The position numbers and the translations under genes are program-made. Below the pieces are notes generated by a model. It had not been told where the DNA came from, searched no databases, and saw only the letters and a list, made by a program, of their open reading frames with translations. A DNA stretch of 51,066 nucleotides from Verrucomicrobiota bacterium (lineage in GTDB: Bacteria > Chlamydiota > Chlamydiia > Chlamydiales > Rhabdochlamydiaceae), in contig JAFEGV010000008.1 in the NCBI GenBank assembly GCA_018239665.1, forward strand, positions 1 to 51,066, written 5' to 3'. Positions 1-9,879 of the stretch are shown here, one piece after another; the stretch's first letter is position 1, and each line of letters begins with the position of its first letter.

Positions 1-296
<296 letters not shown>

Positions 297-316
297 TTAA
301 TTGTATCTCAAACCTT

Positions 317-3300
317 TCAAGTCTTCAAAAGCTCTAAAACATCTTCCCAGGTGAGCTTTGCTATTGCTTCATCATCGCAACTTACGACTTTCTTGACCAA
401 TCCTTTTTTCTTCTTCTGCATTTCAGCAATCTTTTCTTCAATTGTATTCAACGTAATTAACTTATACGCGGAAACTGAATTTTTTTGTCCAAGACGATGG
501 ACGCGGTCGGTGGCCTGGCTCTCAACTGCCGGGTTCCACCACATATCATAGTGGATGACCGTATCGGCGCCGACCAAGTTAAGTCCCGTGCCGCCGGCTT
601 TCAGAGAGACTAAGAACACCGGGATGGAAGCATCTTCGTTGAACTGCTTGACCACTTCGAGACGGTTCTTGCTAGAGCCATCGAGATAGACAAAGCGGAT
701 CCCCTTGCTCTCGAAATCTTCCCGCATGATCTGAAGCATCCGGGTGTATTGAGAGAAGATGACCGTTTTATGGTTGCCTTCGATCAATGTTTGAAGAAGC
801 TCCATCAACAATTCATATTTTGCCGAATCCCCGCTTTCCGCTTTCTCTTTGGCAAAGATCGCCGGGTGGCAGCAGATCTGCTTCAAACGGGTCAGCGTCG
901 CAAGGACGTGGATCTGGACGCGGTCGAACCCATCCCGCTCGACCAGCTTGACAAGCTCGTCGCGGGCTGATTCTGCGTAGGAGCGGTAAAGGTCCATCTG
1001 CACATCGGAGAGCTGGCAGTGGTAGACGATTTCAGAAACTGGCGGCAGGTCGTCGAGCACATCGCTCTTCATGCGGCGCAAGATGAACGGAGAGACTTTT
1101 TTGCGCAGGTACTCGAGGTTCTTCTGCTGCTCTTTTCCGGAGACCCGGATATATTTTTCCACAAACCTGTCGTAGGTGCCCAAAAAGCTCGGCATGAGGA
1201 AGTCGAACAAGCTCCATAGTTCATCCAAGGAGTTTTCAATCGGCGTTCCTGACAGGATCAACCGGTGTTCCGCTTGCACCATCTTCACCGATTTGGCATT
1301 GCGCGTGCCGCGGTTTTTAATATGCTGCGCCTCGTCGAGGATCACATAAGAAAAATGGGTCGCTTTATAGGACTCGATATCTTTTTGCAGAAGCGTATAA
1401 GAGGTAATAAGGACGTCATATTGGGACAATTGATCGATGATCCTCTTGCGGTTCGAAGGGATCCCGTCGACTACCGTCACCTTCATCTTGGGATTGAACT
1501 TGGCAAACTCCTCTTTCCAGTTGTAAAGCAGCGAAGTAGGACAGACGATCAACGCATGGCATCCTTTCTTCTTCATATGCTGGGACAGGGCGCAGATCGC
1601 CTGCAAGGTTTTGCCAAGGCCCATGTCGTCCGCCAAAATTCCATTGAGGAACATCATGCGCAGCCGCTCAAGCCACTTTACCCCTTCCACTTGATAGGAA
1701 CGCAAAGTCGCTTTGACCTCCGTCGGCACCGGAGTGAAGGTCAACGTCCTTTCGCCGAGCATCTGTTTGCGGATCTCCATCAGCTTCTCCGTCATCGAAA
1801 ACTCGACGGGAAGCCCTTCGAATTGGGAGGCATCGATATTGGCCAAGCTCCATAGCGGACGCTCGAGCTTGTGCTCATCGAGGACCTCGATCCCCATCTC
1901 ATCGAACAGTTGGACAACGCCCGAGATCCGGTCAAGGTCGAGGACCAGAATTTTAGGAAGCTTGGAGCCGTCCCCTTTCTTAGCTTTAGAACGGGGAGAG
2001 TCGAGTTCGATAAAGGCCTTTTTCGAGCCCATGCACTCCCACAGCTGGTCCAACCTGACCCCTTTTAAGGCCCCATCGACGACAAGGTCAATCTCATACA
2101 TATCGATCCGGTCCGTGTGGCACAGCCTTAATATAAACTGGGTCTGGTCGTAAATGAATTGGTCTAACAGATTTTGCGGACAGTTGAACTTGACCCGCTG
2201 CTGGTTGCGGGGAATAATGTCGGTCATGAACTCGACGATCTTCTTCTCCGATTTAGCGACGTAGACGCAGGTGTCGGGATTGAAGATAAAATCTTGGAAC
2301 AGATCATCGATGATCTGCCTCTCTTCAACCAGGTTTCTGGCTAAAACCCCTTCTTCCGTAATGAACGAGGCGACATCTTCGTAAGTCAGCTGCGTCGCAA
2401 TGGAAGGAATCTTATGGCCGTCATAGTTGAAATGCAAGGTCGCATCCAATTCCCCGTCGAGATAGGAAATGTCGCAGACAGCTTCGACATTGCCGACAAA
2501 CGGCAACGTGACAAAATCCTCGATTACTTGCTGGTTCGCCACTTCCGCATACCGCGCAATCTGAGGGAGCGAATTTTCCACAAACGCTCCAAACAGGGGC
2601 TCCGGAACGGTCATATCGCGGATCTGGCGCAAATTGCGCAAATGCAAACGGTTGATATTGGGCTGGAACCGATAATAGGTGTTCTTATAGAGCATTCCTG
2701 GCTTAGCGCATTCGAAGAAACGGACATCTTCCAACGTTGCGATCTGCTCGCCTAGCAAAATGGTCGGATTGACCAAGATTTTCGAGGTCGGAGGAGGGAT
2801 ATACTCCAGAGAAAAGCGCAAAGAGGCCTGGACCGGAGAAAACTTTAAGGGAACTTCTAAGCTTCCCTCGTAAAGGCCCGGCAGAATAGGAAGGTCGTCT
2901 TCCTGTCCGGAAAATCCTTTTGCCGAGACGTTCTGAGACGCATTTTCATAGGCGCGCGCTAGAATCATCCCAAAGACCGAGATATCGATCTGCGCGACCC
3001 TGCTCGCCCTTTCCGTCGTCGGGTTGTCGTTGCACTGCGCCAAATCCCTGATCACCCGCATGATCTCTTGCTGAGAGTCATCGAACGACTGTACAGCAAA
3101 GCAATAACGCTTGCCGCCGATGAAGATCGGCTCCGCATAACGAAGGGCTTCGATGAAAGGCTTAATATGGGTGATGTGCAATGGCTTGGAACGGTATGGA
3201 AGCCGCAATGCCATCTGGAACTCGACCACCCCTTTGCTTTCCCCGTCTTGCGGAGGAAGCGAGGCAAACACGAGGGCAAATTCTGCCCGGTCGATCTCAT

Positions 3301-3811
3301 TTTTCTCTTCCGGCTTGAAAAAAGGCGATGTCGCAAGAAGCTGCGACGAAATGACATATTCTTGGAGCAGCTGCTTTTGGAATTGCTCCTCTTGGCGCTG
3401 GACCTCTTTGGTCTCGGCTTCCTTGATCTTATCGAGAAGCTTTTTCTGCTCCTCCTTATTGATCCCCGCTTTTTCACCAATCTGCTTGATGTCGTTCTCT
3501 TTGGAAAACGTCACCAGGATCTTGTCGATATGCTCTTCCAAATAAAACAGGAGGGCGGCCAAATGCTGGCAATCGTAGTTATAAGGACAATCGCAGTCCG
3601 AGTCGATCGTTTCGCATTCTAAGCGATCGATCTCAATTTCGCTTTCGTAGCAATTGTCATATTGCCCTTGGACTTTAGCGCTGATGCGCATGATCTTTGT
3701 ATCCAAATGCAAAAGTTTTGCGGAGACAACCTTTTGCTTGTCGTAAAGATCCTTCCCTTCTTTGACGATATTTGAAGAGAAATCTTGCTTGAGCTTTCGA
3801 AAATTCAACAT
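317..3811 (-). CDS. SNF2/Swi2-family DNA-dependent ATPase (helicase) with SWIM zinc finger
   Basis: This is a 1164-aa chlamydial SNF2-like protein (CT708 type). A SWIM-type zinc finger (CDCPYNYDCQH, C-x-C-xn-C-x-H) sits near residues 75-90. The SNF2 ATPase core follows. Motif I is ADDMGLGKTLQ at about residue 730, motif II is the DEAQ box ILDEAQH at about 823, and motif III is SGTPIENS. The C-terminal helicase lobe has AGGTGLNL and the QATDRVHRLGQ motif typical of Swi2/Snf2 proteins. Such enzymes remodel DNA-protein contacts, possibly displacing RNA polymerase or nucleoid proteins; the substrate here is unknown. A GTG at 3847 would add 12 residues. I prefer the ATG at 3811 because the MLNFRKLKQ start looks like the natural N-terminus, although neither start has a convincing ribosome-binding site. 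The neighbours mreB and tig match Chlamydia synteny. Confidence 0.9.
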   Translation of the reverse strand: MLNFRKLKQDFSSNIVKEGKDLYDKQKVVSAKLLHLDTKIMRISAKVQGQYDNCYESEIEIDRLECETIDSDCDCPYNYDCQHLAALLFYLEEHIDKILVTFSKENDIKQIGEKAGINKEEQKKLLDKIKEAETKEVQRQEEQFQKQLLQEYVISSQLLATSPFFKPEEKNEIDRAEFALVFASLPPQDGESKGVVEFQMALRLPYRSKPLHITHIKPFIEALRYAEPIFIGGKRYCFAVQSFDDSQQEIMRVIRDLAQCNDNPTTERASRVAQIDISVFGMILARAYENASQNVSAKGFSGQEDDLPILPGLYEGSLEVPLKFSPVQASLRFSLEYIPPPTSKILVNPTILLGEQIATLEDVRFFECAKPGMLYKNTYYRFQPNINRLHLRNLRQIRDMTVPEPLFGAFVENSLPQIARYAEVANQQVIEDFVTLPFVGNVEAVCDISYLDGELDATLHFNYDGHKIPSIATQLTYEDVASFITEEGVLARNLVEERQIIDDLFQDFIFNPDTCVYVAKSEKKIVEFMTDIIPRNQQRVKFNCPQNLLDQFIYDQTQFILRLCHTDRIDMYEIDLVVDGALKGVRLDQLWECMGSKKAFIELDSPRSKAKKGDGSKLPKILVLDLDRISGVVQLFDEMGIEVLDEHKLERPLWSLANIDASQFEGLPVEFSMTEKLMEIRKQMLGERTLTFTPVPTEVKATLRSYQVEGVKWLERLRMMFLNGILADDMGLGKTLQAICALSQHMKKKGCHALIVCPTSLLYNWKEEFAKFNPKMKVTVVDGIPSNRKRIIDQLSQYDVLITSYTLLQKDIESYKATHFSYVILDEAQHIKNRGTRNAKSVKMVQAEHRLILSGTPIENSLDELWSLFDFLMPSFLGTYDRFVEKYIRVSGKEQQKNLEYLRKKVSPFILRRMKSDVLDDLPPVSEIVYHCQLSDVQMDLYRSYAESARDELVKLVERDGFDRVQIHVLATLTRLKQICCHPAIFAKEKAESGDSAKYELLMELLQTLIEGNHKTVIFSQYTRMLQIMREDFESKGIRFVYLDGSSKNRLEVVKQFNEDASIPVFLVSLKAGGTGLNLVGADTVIHYDMWWNPAVESQATDRVHRLGQKNSVSAYKLITLNTIEEKIAEMQKKKKGLVKKVVSCDDEAIAKLTWEDVLELLKT

Positions 3812-3847
3812 AGCAGCCTGTCCAAATCGGGGTTCAGATGGAAGCAC

Positions 3848-4241
3848 ATTTATAGGTATCAGCGCAAGGAAAGACTAATTTTCACTTTCGTGTCAACACG
3901 GTCCCGCTATTGAACTGCTACCATAAGAGTCTGTCGTTGAAAAAATCTTCTGTCGAATTTCGATCCAAAATAATCTCAAAAAGCGACGAAGCCTTTTTTC
4001 AACGGCAGACTCAAATACATACCCATGAAACTTGACGACCAAAGCTAATACTTAAGTCAAGTTACCGGCTTTTCAATGCTTTTACCTTTTTTTGCTAACC
4101 GCTTCAAGAAAAATTTAATTCGATCCGATACTTTCCTTCTCTTTCGCCAAAGGTTCCATTTTTACAATTGATCATGTGGTTCGTCCAAATCGGACTTGAT
4201 TCAAAAAAACGCTGAAGCTATACTTGCTCCACATTATAGGC
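3848..4241. other. Intergenic region with a palindromic element, helicase/tRNA divergent promoters
   Basis: This non-coding stretch separates the leftward helicase gene from the rightward tRNA-Gly cluster. It holds a palindrome at 3927-4012 (listed separately) and AT-rich sequence that presumably carries promoters in both directions. No credible small gene is visible. Confidence 0.6.
3927..4012. repeat. 86-bp palindromic (hairpin) element
   Basis: The 19-bp arm at 3927-3945 (GAGTCTGTCGTTGAAAAAA) is repeated inverted at 3994-4012 with one mismatch. A second inner pair (CTTCTGTCG versus CGACGAAG) continues the stem. It lies between divergent transcription units and no T-run follows it in either direction, so it is not a typical terminator. 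It could be a small non-autonomous mobile element or a regulatory cruciform. Confidence 0.65.
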
Positions 4242-4314
4242 GCGGGTGTAGCTCAGTCGGCAGAGCGTCACGTTCCCAACGTGAATGTCGTGAGTTCAAG
4301 TCTCATCACCCGCT
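4242..4314 (+). tRNA. tRNA-Gly (anticodon CCC)
   Basis: A 73-nt cloverleaf with acceptor stem GCGGGTG/CACCCGC, a D arm beginning GCTCAG, an anticodon stem TCACG/CGTGA with loop TTCCCAA (anticodon CCC, reading GGG), and a T arm GTGAG-TTCAAGT-CTCAT. The discriminator base is T. CCA is not encoded. It is the first of three tandem glycine tRNAs upstream of tig. Confidence 0.95.
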
Positions 4315-4421
4315 ACCAGGTTTAAATAGCCGCCAATAGATGACAATTTGCAAATGGGTTCTGAGGCATCGCCTCCCCTTTTAAAAAATGTTTTTACAGG
4401 CGTCGGTTTAAACATAACATT

Positions 4422-4493
4422 GCGGGTGTAGCTCAGCGGTAGAGCATCACGTTGCCAACGTGAGGGTCGTGAGTTCGAACCTCATCACCCGCT
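4422..4493 (+). tRNA. tRNA-Gly (anticodon GCC), copy 1
   Basis: A 72-nt cloverleaf with the same acceptor stem as the preceding tRNA and anticodon loop TTGCCAA, giving anticodon GCC for GGC/GGT codons. The T loop is TTCGAAC. CCA is not encoded. It is identical to the copy at 4581-4652, and the surrounding spacers differ, so only the gene itself is duplicated. Confidence 0.95.
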
Positions 4494-4580
4494 ATATATA
4501 CAGAGAGATTCAAAAGCCGGGAAACGGCTCTCGAAGATGGACTGTATGCTTATTTTTTTATTGTGCGTTCAATAAGGTCT

Positions 4581-4652
4581 GCGGGTGTAGCTCAGCGGTA
4601 GAGCATCACGTTGCCAACGTGAGGGTCGTGAGTTCGAACCTCATCACCCGCT
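4581..4652 (+). tRNA. tRNA-Gly (anticodon GCC), copy 2
   Basis: A 72-nt cloverleaf identical in sequence to the tRNA at 4422-4493. It ends 32 bp before the tig start, so the tRNAs and tig may be transcribed together, with the tRNAs processed from the leader. Confidence 0.95.
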
Positions 4653-4684
4653 TATATATACACAAGTTTTAAGGAGAATGAATC

Positions 4685-6007
4685 ATGGAGCAGACGGCTG
4701 TAGAACCGCAAATCCTATCCGATGACGATGTCCGAGTTTCCATCCACCGGAAGCCTGCCTGCATTGTAGAATTCGATGTCGAAGCCTCCAAAAAACTCGT
4801 CAGCGAAGCGCACAAGATCGCCGTCAAGCGCATTGCCAAAGAAGTTACACTTCCGGGATTCCGCAAAGGCAAAGCCCCTGATGAGCTCGTCCTTAAAAAT
4901 TACGGCTCCCAAGTCGATAAAGAATGGCAGCAAGCAATCGCCGACCTCGGGTTCCGCGCCTGCGAAAAGCTCGCTAAAGTCCCCCTTCTGCACCGCGACG
5001 CCAAAGTCACCTATAAGATGAAGAGCCATTCCCATGACGGCGCCCTCTTTACTTTAAGCTTCGAGACGGAACCGACCATCCCTTCCGTCGATCCTAAACA
5101 GATGCAGCTCAAACCGGTCAAGCGTCCCGATGTCAACGAAGAAAAAGTCTCTGAGACGATCCGTCAAGTCCAACTCTTTTTCGCTGAATGGAAAGCCGTT
5201 ACGGACAGACCTGCCCAAGACGGAGACTACGTCCTCCTCGATGTCGACGTGATCGAAGAAACGCCTCCGACTCCGCTGTTCAACCACACCCGCTTCGAAG
5301 TCAAAGAAAAAGCGATGTCCAAATGGATGTACGATCTCGTTTTAGGTAAAAATGTCGGCGACTCCGTCGAAGGGGTCAGCGTTCCTGACGAAGACGCTTC
5401 CAAAGAAGACAAAGAAGAGCTTAAGCCTAAGAAGGTCCGCATCACGATCAAAGCGATCGATACGGCAACACTGCCTATCCTTGACGACGCGTTTGCGCAA
5501 AAGATCGGCGCTAAAACAGTTGAGGAACTGCGGACAAATGTGAACAACCTCCTCGAGAAGCAAGCCAACGACCACGTTCAGGAAGCGCTCCGCGAGCAGG
5601 CCAGCGAATTTTTGCTCACGCAATATCCGTTCGACCTCCCTGCCACCCTTATTGAAAAAGAGACCCATTTCCGCCTCAAGCAATTGATGAACGACAAAGA
5701 CTTCGTCAAGTACTGGGAGTCCTTAAAAACAGAAGACCGCAGAAAGACTTTGACCACGATCCATCAGCAATCAGAAAAAGCGGTAAGGATGTTCTACCTT
5801 TGCCGTAAAGTGATTGCAGACGCAAACATCCGCGTCTCTGCCCAAGACATCCCTCCTCCAGCTACAACGCCGCTTGAGTTCTTGCTCAATCCGCAAAAAA
5901 TGTTCCATCATCAGCGCAACGCTGAAATTGAGCATGCGGAAGCCTTTTCACGGCTCGTGCTTGAGAAAGCGGAAGACCATATCATCACCAACGCAACACC
6001 TGCATAA
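4685..6007 (+). CDS. tig: Trigger factor, ribosome-associated chaperone
   Basis: Trigger factor binds ribosomal protein L23 at the exit tunnel and shields nascent chains. It also has an FKBP-type prolyl isomerase domain. The ribosome-docking signature GFRKGKAP is present near residues 59-66, inside the N-terminal domain. A central FKBP-like domain spans about residues 165-250, and a long helical C-terminal chaperone domain completes a normal-length 440-aa protein. The start at 4685 has an excellent AAGGAG site at 4671-4676. The tig-clpP-clpX order is widely conserved and is found in Chlamydia. A strong terminator at 6025-6066 separates it from clpP, which therefore probably has its own promoter. 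Confidence 0.96.
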   Translation: MEQTAVEPQILSDDDVRVSIHRKPACIVEFDVEASKKLVSEAHKIAVKRIAKEVTLPGFRKGKAPDELVLKNYGSQVDKEWQQAIADLGFRACEKLAKVPLLHRDAKVTYKMKSHSHDGALFTLSFETEPTIPSVDPKQMQLKPVKRPDVNEEKVSETIRQVQLFFAEWKAVTDRPAQDGDYVLLDVDVIEETPPTPLFNHTRFEVKEKAMSKWMYDLVLGKNVGDSVEGVSVPDEDASKEDKEELKPKKVRITIKAIDTATLPILDDAFAQKIGAKTVEELRTNVNNLLEKQANDHVQEALREQASEFLLTQYPFDLPATLIEKETHFRLKQLMNDKDFVKYWESLKTEDRRKTLTTIHQQSEKAVRMFYLCRKVIADANIRVSAQDIPPPATTPLEFLLNPQKMFHHQRNAEIEHAEAFSRLVLEKAEDHIITNATPA

Positions 6008-6024
6008 TTTAGCGTTGCGCATGC

Positions 6025-6066
6025 CAAAAAGAGCCTATGGACTTTAGGTCCAAGGCTCTTTTTTTA
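6025..6066 (+). terminator. Intrinsic terminator of tig
   Basis: Nested stem: AAAAAGAGCC pairs with GGCTCTTTTT around an inner TGGAC/GTCCA hairpin, and a T-run follows. It lies 18 bp after the tig stop codon. Confidence 0.9.
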
Positions 6067-6195
6067 TCTGCTGCTATTGCCCTACCCACTTGTTTTTTAT
6101 CCGTTTGATGGGCAATATGAACTCAAATGAAACCAAGGGCGCGCCTGACCGCGTTCCGTTGCTCTACCAACATCGATTGCTTATAGAGGACTGGC

Positions 6196-6804
6196 ATGTA
6201 TACGATTCCATACGTCATCGAAGATACCGGCCGCGGCGAACGCGCCATGGACATCTACTCCCGCCTATTGAAAGACCGGATTGTCTTTATCGGCACGGAG
6301 ATCAACGACCAAGTCGCTAACACTGTCATCGCACAGCTCCTATTCCTTCGCGCCGAAGATCCTAAAAAAGACGTCAACGTCTATATTAACTCGCCCGGCG
6401 GATACATTACAGCGGGGCTTGCTATCTATGACACGATGCGCTTCATGGGCTATGAGATCAATACCTACTGCTTAGGACAAGCCGCTTCGATGGGCGCTCT
6501 CCTTCTCGCTGCAGGGACCAAAGGCAAGCGCTTCGCTCTGCCGAACAGCCGGATCATGATCCACCAGCCTTCCGGCGGCGTAGGCGGGACATCTGCCGAC
6601 ATTCAGCTTCAAGCAAAAGAAATCCTCCAACTCAAGAAAATGTGCGCGTCGATCCTTTCCGATGCAACCGGCAATCCGATCCAAAAAATTCTCGAGGACT
6701 CTGAGCGAGACTTCTTTATGGATGCTGAAGAAGCTAAAAATTACGGGCTAATCGATAAGATCGCAACACAGCCTCAAAAACAACCGACACCCAGCACAAC
6801 TTAA
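6196..6804 (+). CDS. clpP: ATP-dependent Clp protease proteolytic subunit ClpP
   Basis: A 202-aa ClpP serine peptidase that forms the two-ring proteolytic chamber working with ClpX, encoded next to it. The catalytic triad is intact: Ser98 in [10 protein letters not shown], His123 in MIHQPSGG and Asp172 in DSERDFFM. The SPGG motif for oxyanion and substrate binding is at residues 66-69. The start at 6196 is supported by AGAGGA just upstream. The stop is followed six bases later by clpX, so the two form an operon. In Chlamydia this position is held by clpP2. A second clpP elsewhere in the genome is likely but not visible here. Confidence 0.96.
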   Translation: MYTIPYVIEDTGRGERAMDIYSRLLKDRIVFIGTEINDQVANTVIAQLLFLRAEDPKKDVNVYINSPGGYITAGLAIYDTMRFMGYEINTYCLGQAASMGALLLAAGTKGKRFALPNSRIMIHQPSGGVGGTSADIQLQAKEILQLKKMCASILSDATGNPIQKILEDSERDFFMDAEEAKNYGLIDKIATQPQKQPTPSTT

Positions 6805-6810
6805 GATCCT

Positions 6811-8034
6811 ATGACAAAAAAAGAAAAAGAAGGCGCGACCTGCTCGTTTTGCGGGAGGCCTGAAGAAGCAGTAGAAAAATTGATCTCGGGACCAGATTCC
6901 TACATCTGCGACAAATGCGTCCGCCTCTGCATGGAGATCGTTGAAAAAAAGCCTGTCCATCACGAGCTGAAGCTTCTCAAGCCCAAAGAGATCAAACTCG
7001 CTCTTGATGAATATGTGATCGGGCAGGAACGCGCTAAAAAGACGATCTCGGTCGCCGTCTACAACCACTATAAGCGGATCCGCGCCCTCCACAAAGAAGG
7101 AGATATCGAATACAGCAAGTCCAACGTGCTGCTGCTCGGTCCGACAGGTTCCGGAAAAACGCTGATCGCAAGAACGCTTGCCAATATTCTCGACGTGCCG
7201 TTCGCCATCGCCGATGCCACGACGCTCACAGAGGCCGGCTACGTCGGAGAAGACGTCGAAAACATCATCTTGCGCCTCGTGCAGGCCGCCGATTACGATA
7301 TCGCCCGCGCTGAACTTGGGATCATCTATGTCGATGAGATCGATAAGATCCGTAAGACCACCGGCAACGTCTCGATCACGCGCGACGTCTCCGGCGAAGG
7401 GGTCCAACAAGCCCTCTTGAAAATTGTCGAAGGGACCGTTGCGAACGTTCCACCGAAAGGCGGCCGCAAGCACCCCAACCAAGAGTACATCCGGGTCAAC
7501 ACCCAAAATATCCTCTTCATCGTTGGCGGCGCATTCGTCCACCTCGAAAAACTCATTGCAAAACGTCTTGGAAAGAGCACGATCGGCTTCGACGCTGCCG
7601 ACACGCGCCACTTCGATCCGACCGAGACCAACTATCTGCTTTCTAAAGTCGAGCCTGAAGACCTGATCCAATTCGGGATGATCCCCGAGTTTGTCGGCCG
7701 ATTTAACAGCATCGCCAACTGCAACGAGCTGACCATCGACGACATGGTCGAGATCCTCATTAAGCCTAAGAATGCGATCATCAAGCAATACCAGCATCTT
7801 TTCCATGAAGAGAGCGTAGAGCTCCGCTTCACGCAAGACGCCCTCCAAGCCATGGCTGAAAAAGCCAAAAGCACGGGAACAGGCGCACGCGCGCTGCGCA
7901 TGATCGTCGAAACACTTCTGTTGGAATTGATGTTTGATGTCCCTTCAGATCCCACGATCAAAGAAATCGTGGTCCACAAGGACTGTATCCTCAATGGAAA
8001 ACAGCCGGAGATCATCCGGTCTCATACGGCTTAA
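6811..8034 (+). CDS. clpX: ClpX, ATP-dependent unfoldase of the ClpXP protease
   Basis: A 407-aa AAA+ unfoldase that recognises substrates and threads them into ClpP. The N-terminal zinc-binding domain has Cys11, Cys14, Cys33 and Cys36. Walker A (GPTGSGKT) is near residues 111-118 and Walker B ([10 protein letters not shown]) near 171-180. The C-terminal GTGARALR sensor-2 motif is present. The start is six bases after clpP, with no obvious ribosome-binding site of its own, which suggests translational coupling. Its stop lies only three bases from the stop of the convergent 591-aa gene. It marks the right edge of the conserved core block; everything from here to about 39.2 kb is accessory. Confidence 0.96.
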   Translation: MTKKEKEGATCSFCGRPEEAVEKLISGPDSYICDKCVRLCMEIVEKKPVHHELKLLKPKEIKLALDEYVIGQERAKKTISVAVYNHYKRIRALHKEGDIEYSKSNVLLLGPTGSGKTLIARTLANILDVPFAIADATTLTEAGYVGEDVENIILRLVQAADYDIARAELGIIYVDEIDKIRKTTGNVSITRDVSGEGVQQALLKIVEGTVANVPPKGGRKHPNQEYIRVNTQNILFIVGGAFVHLEKLIAKRLGKSTIGFDAADTRHFDPTETNYLLSKVEPEDLIQFGMIPEFVGRFNSIANCNELTIDDMVEILIKPKNAIIKQYQHLFHEESVELRFTQDALQAMAEKAKSTGTGARALRMIVETLLLELMFDVPSDPTIKEIVVHKDCILNGKQPEIIRSHTA

Positions 8035-8037
8035 GCG

Positions 8038-9813
8038 TTAGACAAGCGCCGCCTTTTGGCGATAGTCATCTATACGAAGAGAAGGATCAGTTCCAACCAA
8101 AGCTGGCGCTGCAGTTGTATTGACATGCTGAATCGCTGCATCCCTTTCCGTCTCTAAGCGGCCTCGAATATCTTCATCGGAGATGTCGTCAAATAGGTGT
8201 TCAAGAACTGGATTATCGCCTCTCTCAGCGCTGTCAGGGCGCAACACTTCACGCAACAGAGCATCTTCGAGCCCGTCTCCCTTACAGTGGACAGAATGAG
8301 CGCGGCAGAAATCAACATAGCCCGATCGCGCTTCAGGGAACTCAAGCCCTGAGAACATAATGCCTCCGACATCGACAGGATAAAAGCGGGATTCGTCAAT
8401 TGTAGGCTCTTTACGCAATTTATTAACAAGCGGCGCCCACTTAGGAATCCAAGATCTTTGAGTCCCATCTGCAATGGCTTGTTCTCGCGCTTGTTGCAAC
8501 ATATCTGCGGACTGTTTCTGCAGCATTTGCGCTCGCTGATAAACATCTTCCGGTCTTGGATCAGCATCTTGCGGGTAGAAAGCTAGCGCTGAGTAAAGGG
8601 CGAATGTATCGATGCCATTGAGCCGCTGTTCTAAAGCTATCAATTCCTGCCTGCTCTTTTGGAGTTTGGCTATTCTTCCTGGATCCCGTTCAGTTGACAA
8701 TGAAGTCTCTAATGCAGCTTTTTCTTGAGCCACTTTATCTTTTGTCTTTTTAATGATCGTTTCCGCTTTGCCCATTCGGTGGATCGCTGCATCTTTTTGA
8801 GGTTCATCGGTCAGCACATTTGAGGCAAGGGCCATCGCCGTTTTATAAGCTTCATTTCCGGTTGACTTCGGAAGAGAGTTGAGAACTTGATTGGAGCGGT
8901 ATAGAGGAGCTGCGCCATCAAATGATCCTTTATTATTTGGAGCGATCCTATGGTTGCGAATATCGCCCTTGTTGATCTTCGTGCTGATCAACTCTTCCGC
9001 TTCGACCACTTTATCATTAATTTCCGGGCTTGCTTTCATCATTTTGTCGAGGTCGAGCGTCCGGGTATGGCCTATCGAAGGATCGTAAAAGCGAACAACG
9101 CGCTTGCTCCAATTGATCGTAAATCCGGTTGCGTCGCCCGGCATCTCACCGCTTGCTAAGCAATGCGTTTTGACGGCATAGAAGATATCTTGAAGCTTAT
9201 CGTGGTGCTTTGTCTTCAGATCAAAATAGTGGCCCTTGTTATTGCCGTATGCATTATATAGGACGACCTTGCTCCTGGGGACCTCAGAAAGCTGTAGCCG
9301 GATGTTTTCATCAGTCACATCCGTTAATTGAACAAGCGTAGTAGGACTTGGCCTTCCGCTCGGATCGAGTAAAGGATTTTGAGGAGCAAAATAATCATTA
9401 ACGGGAACAGTAAATTGAGCGCCGTGAACGCCTCCCTCTTGTGTAGGCACTCGCGTATCAAAAGACGCAGATGCAACAGGATCAGCCCTTCCTTGTGAAT
9501 CTAATCGATTAGGCCGTCCTTGTGAATCTAATAATGGAACCCTTTCATCTTCCTCATCGTCAAAAAGATCAAATTCATCAGGATCCGGTATCGACTGATA
9601 AGAAAAATCCCATTCGTGATCCTGGAAATCTTCCTGACCTCTTCCGAGTTCTTCCATGCCCCTATTAAATGCTCGAGAAGACCGTTCAGAATAATCTGTT
9701 GGCAAGTCACTGCATGACAATGAACGGACTCTTCCGAAAGAAGTGCGAGATGTTGGATGAGCATCGGAACGCTCTACACGCCGCTTAGACTGAGCCTGAA
9801 TTTCTAGTGCCAT
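8038..9813 (-). CDS. Orphan 591-aa hydrophilic protein, candidate secreted effector
   Basis: I recognise no known domain. The first 90 residues are rich in Ser/Arg and then acidic (FDLFDDEEDE). Two adjoining LDSQGR units (about residues 95-109) and a related LLDPSGRP (about 148-155) form a short repeat. A folded-looking segment follows (about 165-260, including KVVLYNAYGNNKGHYFDLK). Residues about 335-420 are highly charged and heptad-like, a likely coiled coil. No signal peptide or membrane segment is visible. A good promoter lies upstream on the minus strand at 9852-9879. A soluble, modular, orphan protein at the edge of a type III secretion island fits an effector, but that is inference from context. 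Confidence 0.7.
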   Translation of the reverse strand: MALEIQAQSKRRVERSDAHPTSRTSFGRVRSLSCSDLPTDYSERSSRAFNRGMEELGRGQEDFQDHEWDFSYQSIPDPDEFDLFDDEEDERVPLLDSQGRPNRLDSQGRADPVASASFDTRVPTQEGGVHGAQFTVPVNDYFAPQNPLLDPSGRPSPTTLVQLTDVTDENIRLQLSEVPRSKVVLYNAYGNNKGHYFDLKTKHHDKLQDIFYAVKTHCLASGEMPGDATGFTINWSKRVVRFYDPSIGHTRTLDLDKMMKASPEINDKVVEAEELISTKINKGDIRNHRIAPNNKGSFDGAAPLYRSNQVLNSLPKSTGNEAYKTAMALASNVLTDEPQKDAAIHRMGKAETIIKKTKDKVAQEKAALETSLSTERDPGRIAKLQKSRQELIALEQRLNGIDTFALYSALAFYPQDADPRPEDVYQRAQMLQKQSADMLQQAREQAIADGTQRSWIPKWAPLVNKLRKEPTIDESRFYPVDVGGIMFSGLEFPEARSGYVDFCRAHSVHCKGDGLEDALLREVLRPDSAERGDNPVLEHLFDDISDEDIRGRLETERDAAIQHVNTTAAPALVGTDPSLRIDDYRQKAALV

Positions 9814-9851
9814 ACTTATTATTACCCATACTTTTATCTTTTATAACATTT

Positions 9852-9879
9852 ATTATATCACACGACAAATTAAAAACAA
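9852..9879 (-). promoter_or_regulatory. Predicted sigma-66/70-type promoter of the 591-aa gene
   Basis: On the minus strand, TTGTTT (9879-9874) and TATAAT (9857-9852) are separated by 16 bases, about 40 bases upstream of the ATG at 9813. The -10 box is a perfect consensus. Confidence 0.6.

Noticed and set aside
6748..7848. 366-aa minus-strand frame opposite clpX
   Set aside because: clpX is certain on the plus strand; the antisense frame is a by-product of codon bias with no domain.
8038..9813. OTU- or ULP-type cysteine protease reading of the orphan protein (LYNAYGNNKGHYFD)
   Set aside because: A GHY-like motif is present, but no catalytic cysteine motif is found at the proper distance upstream.
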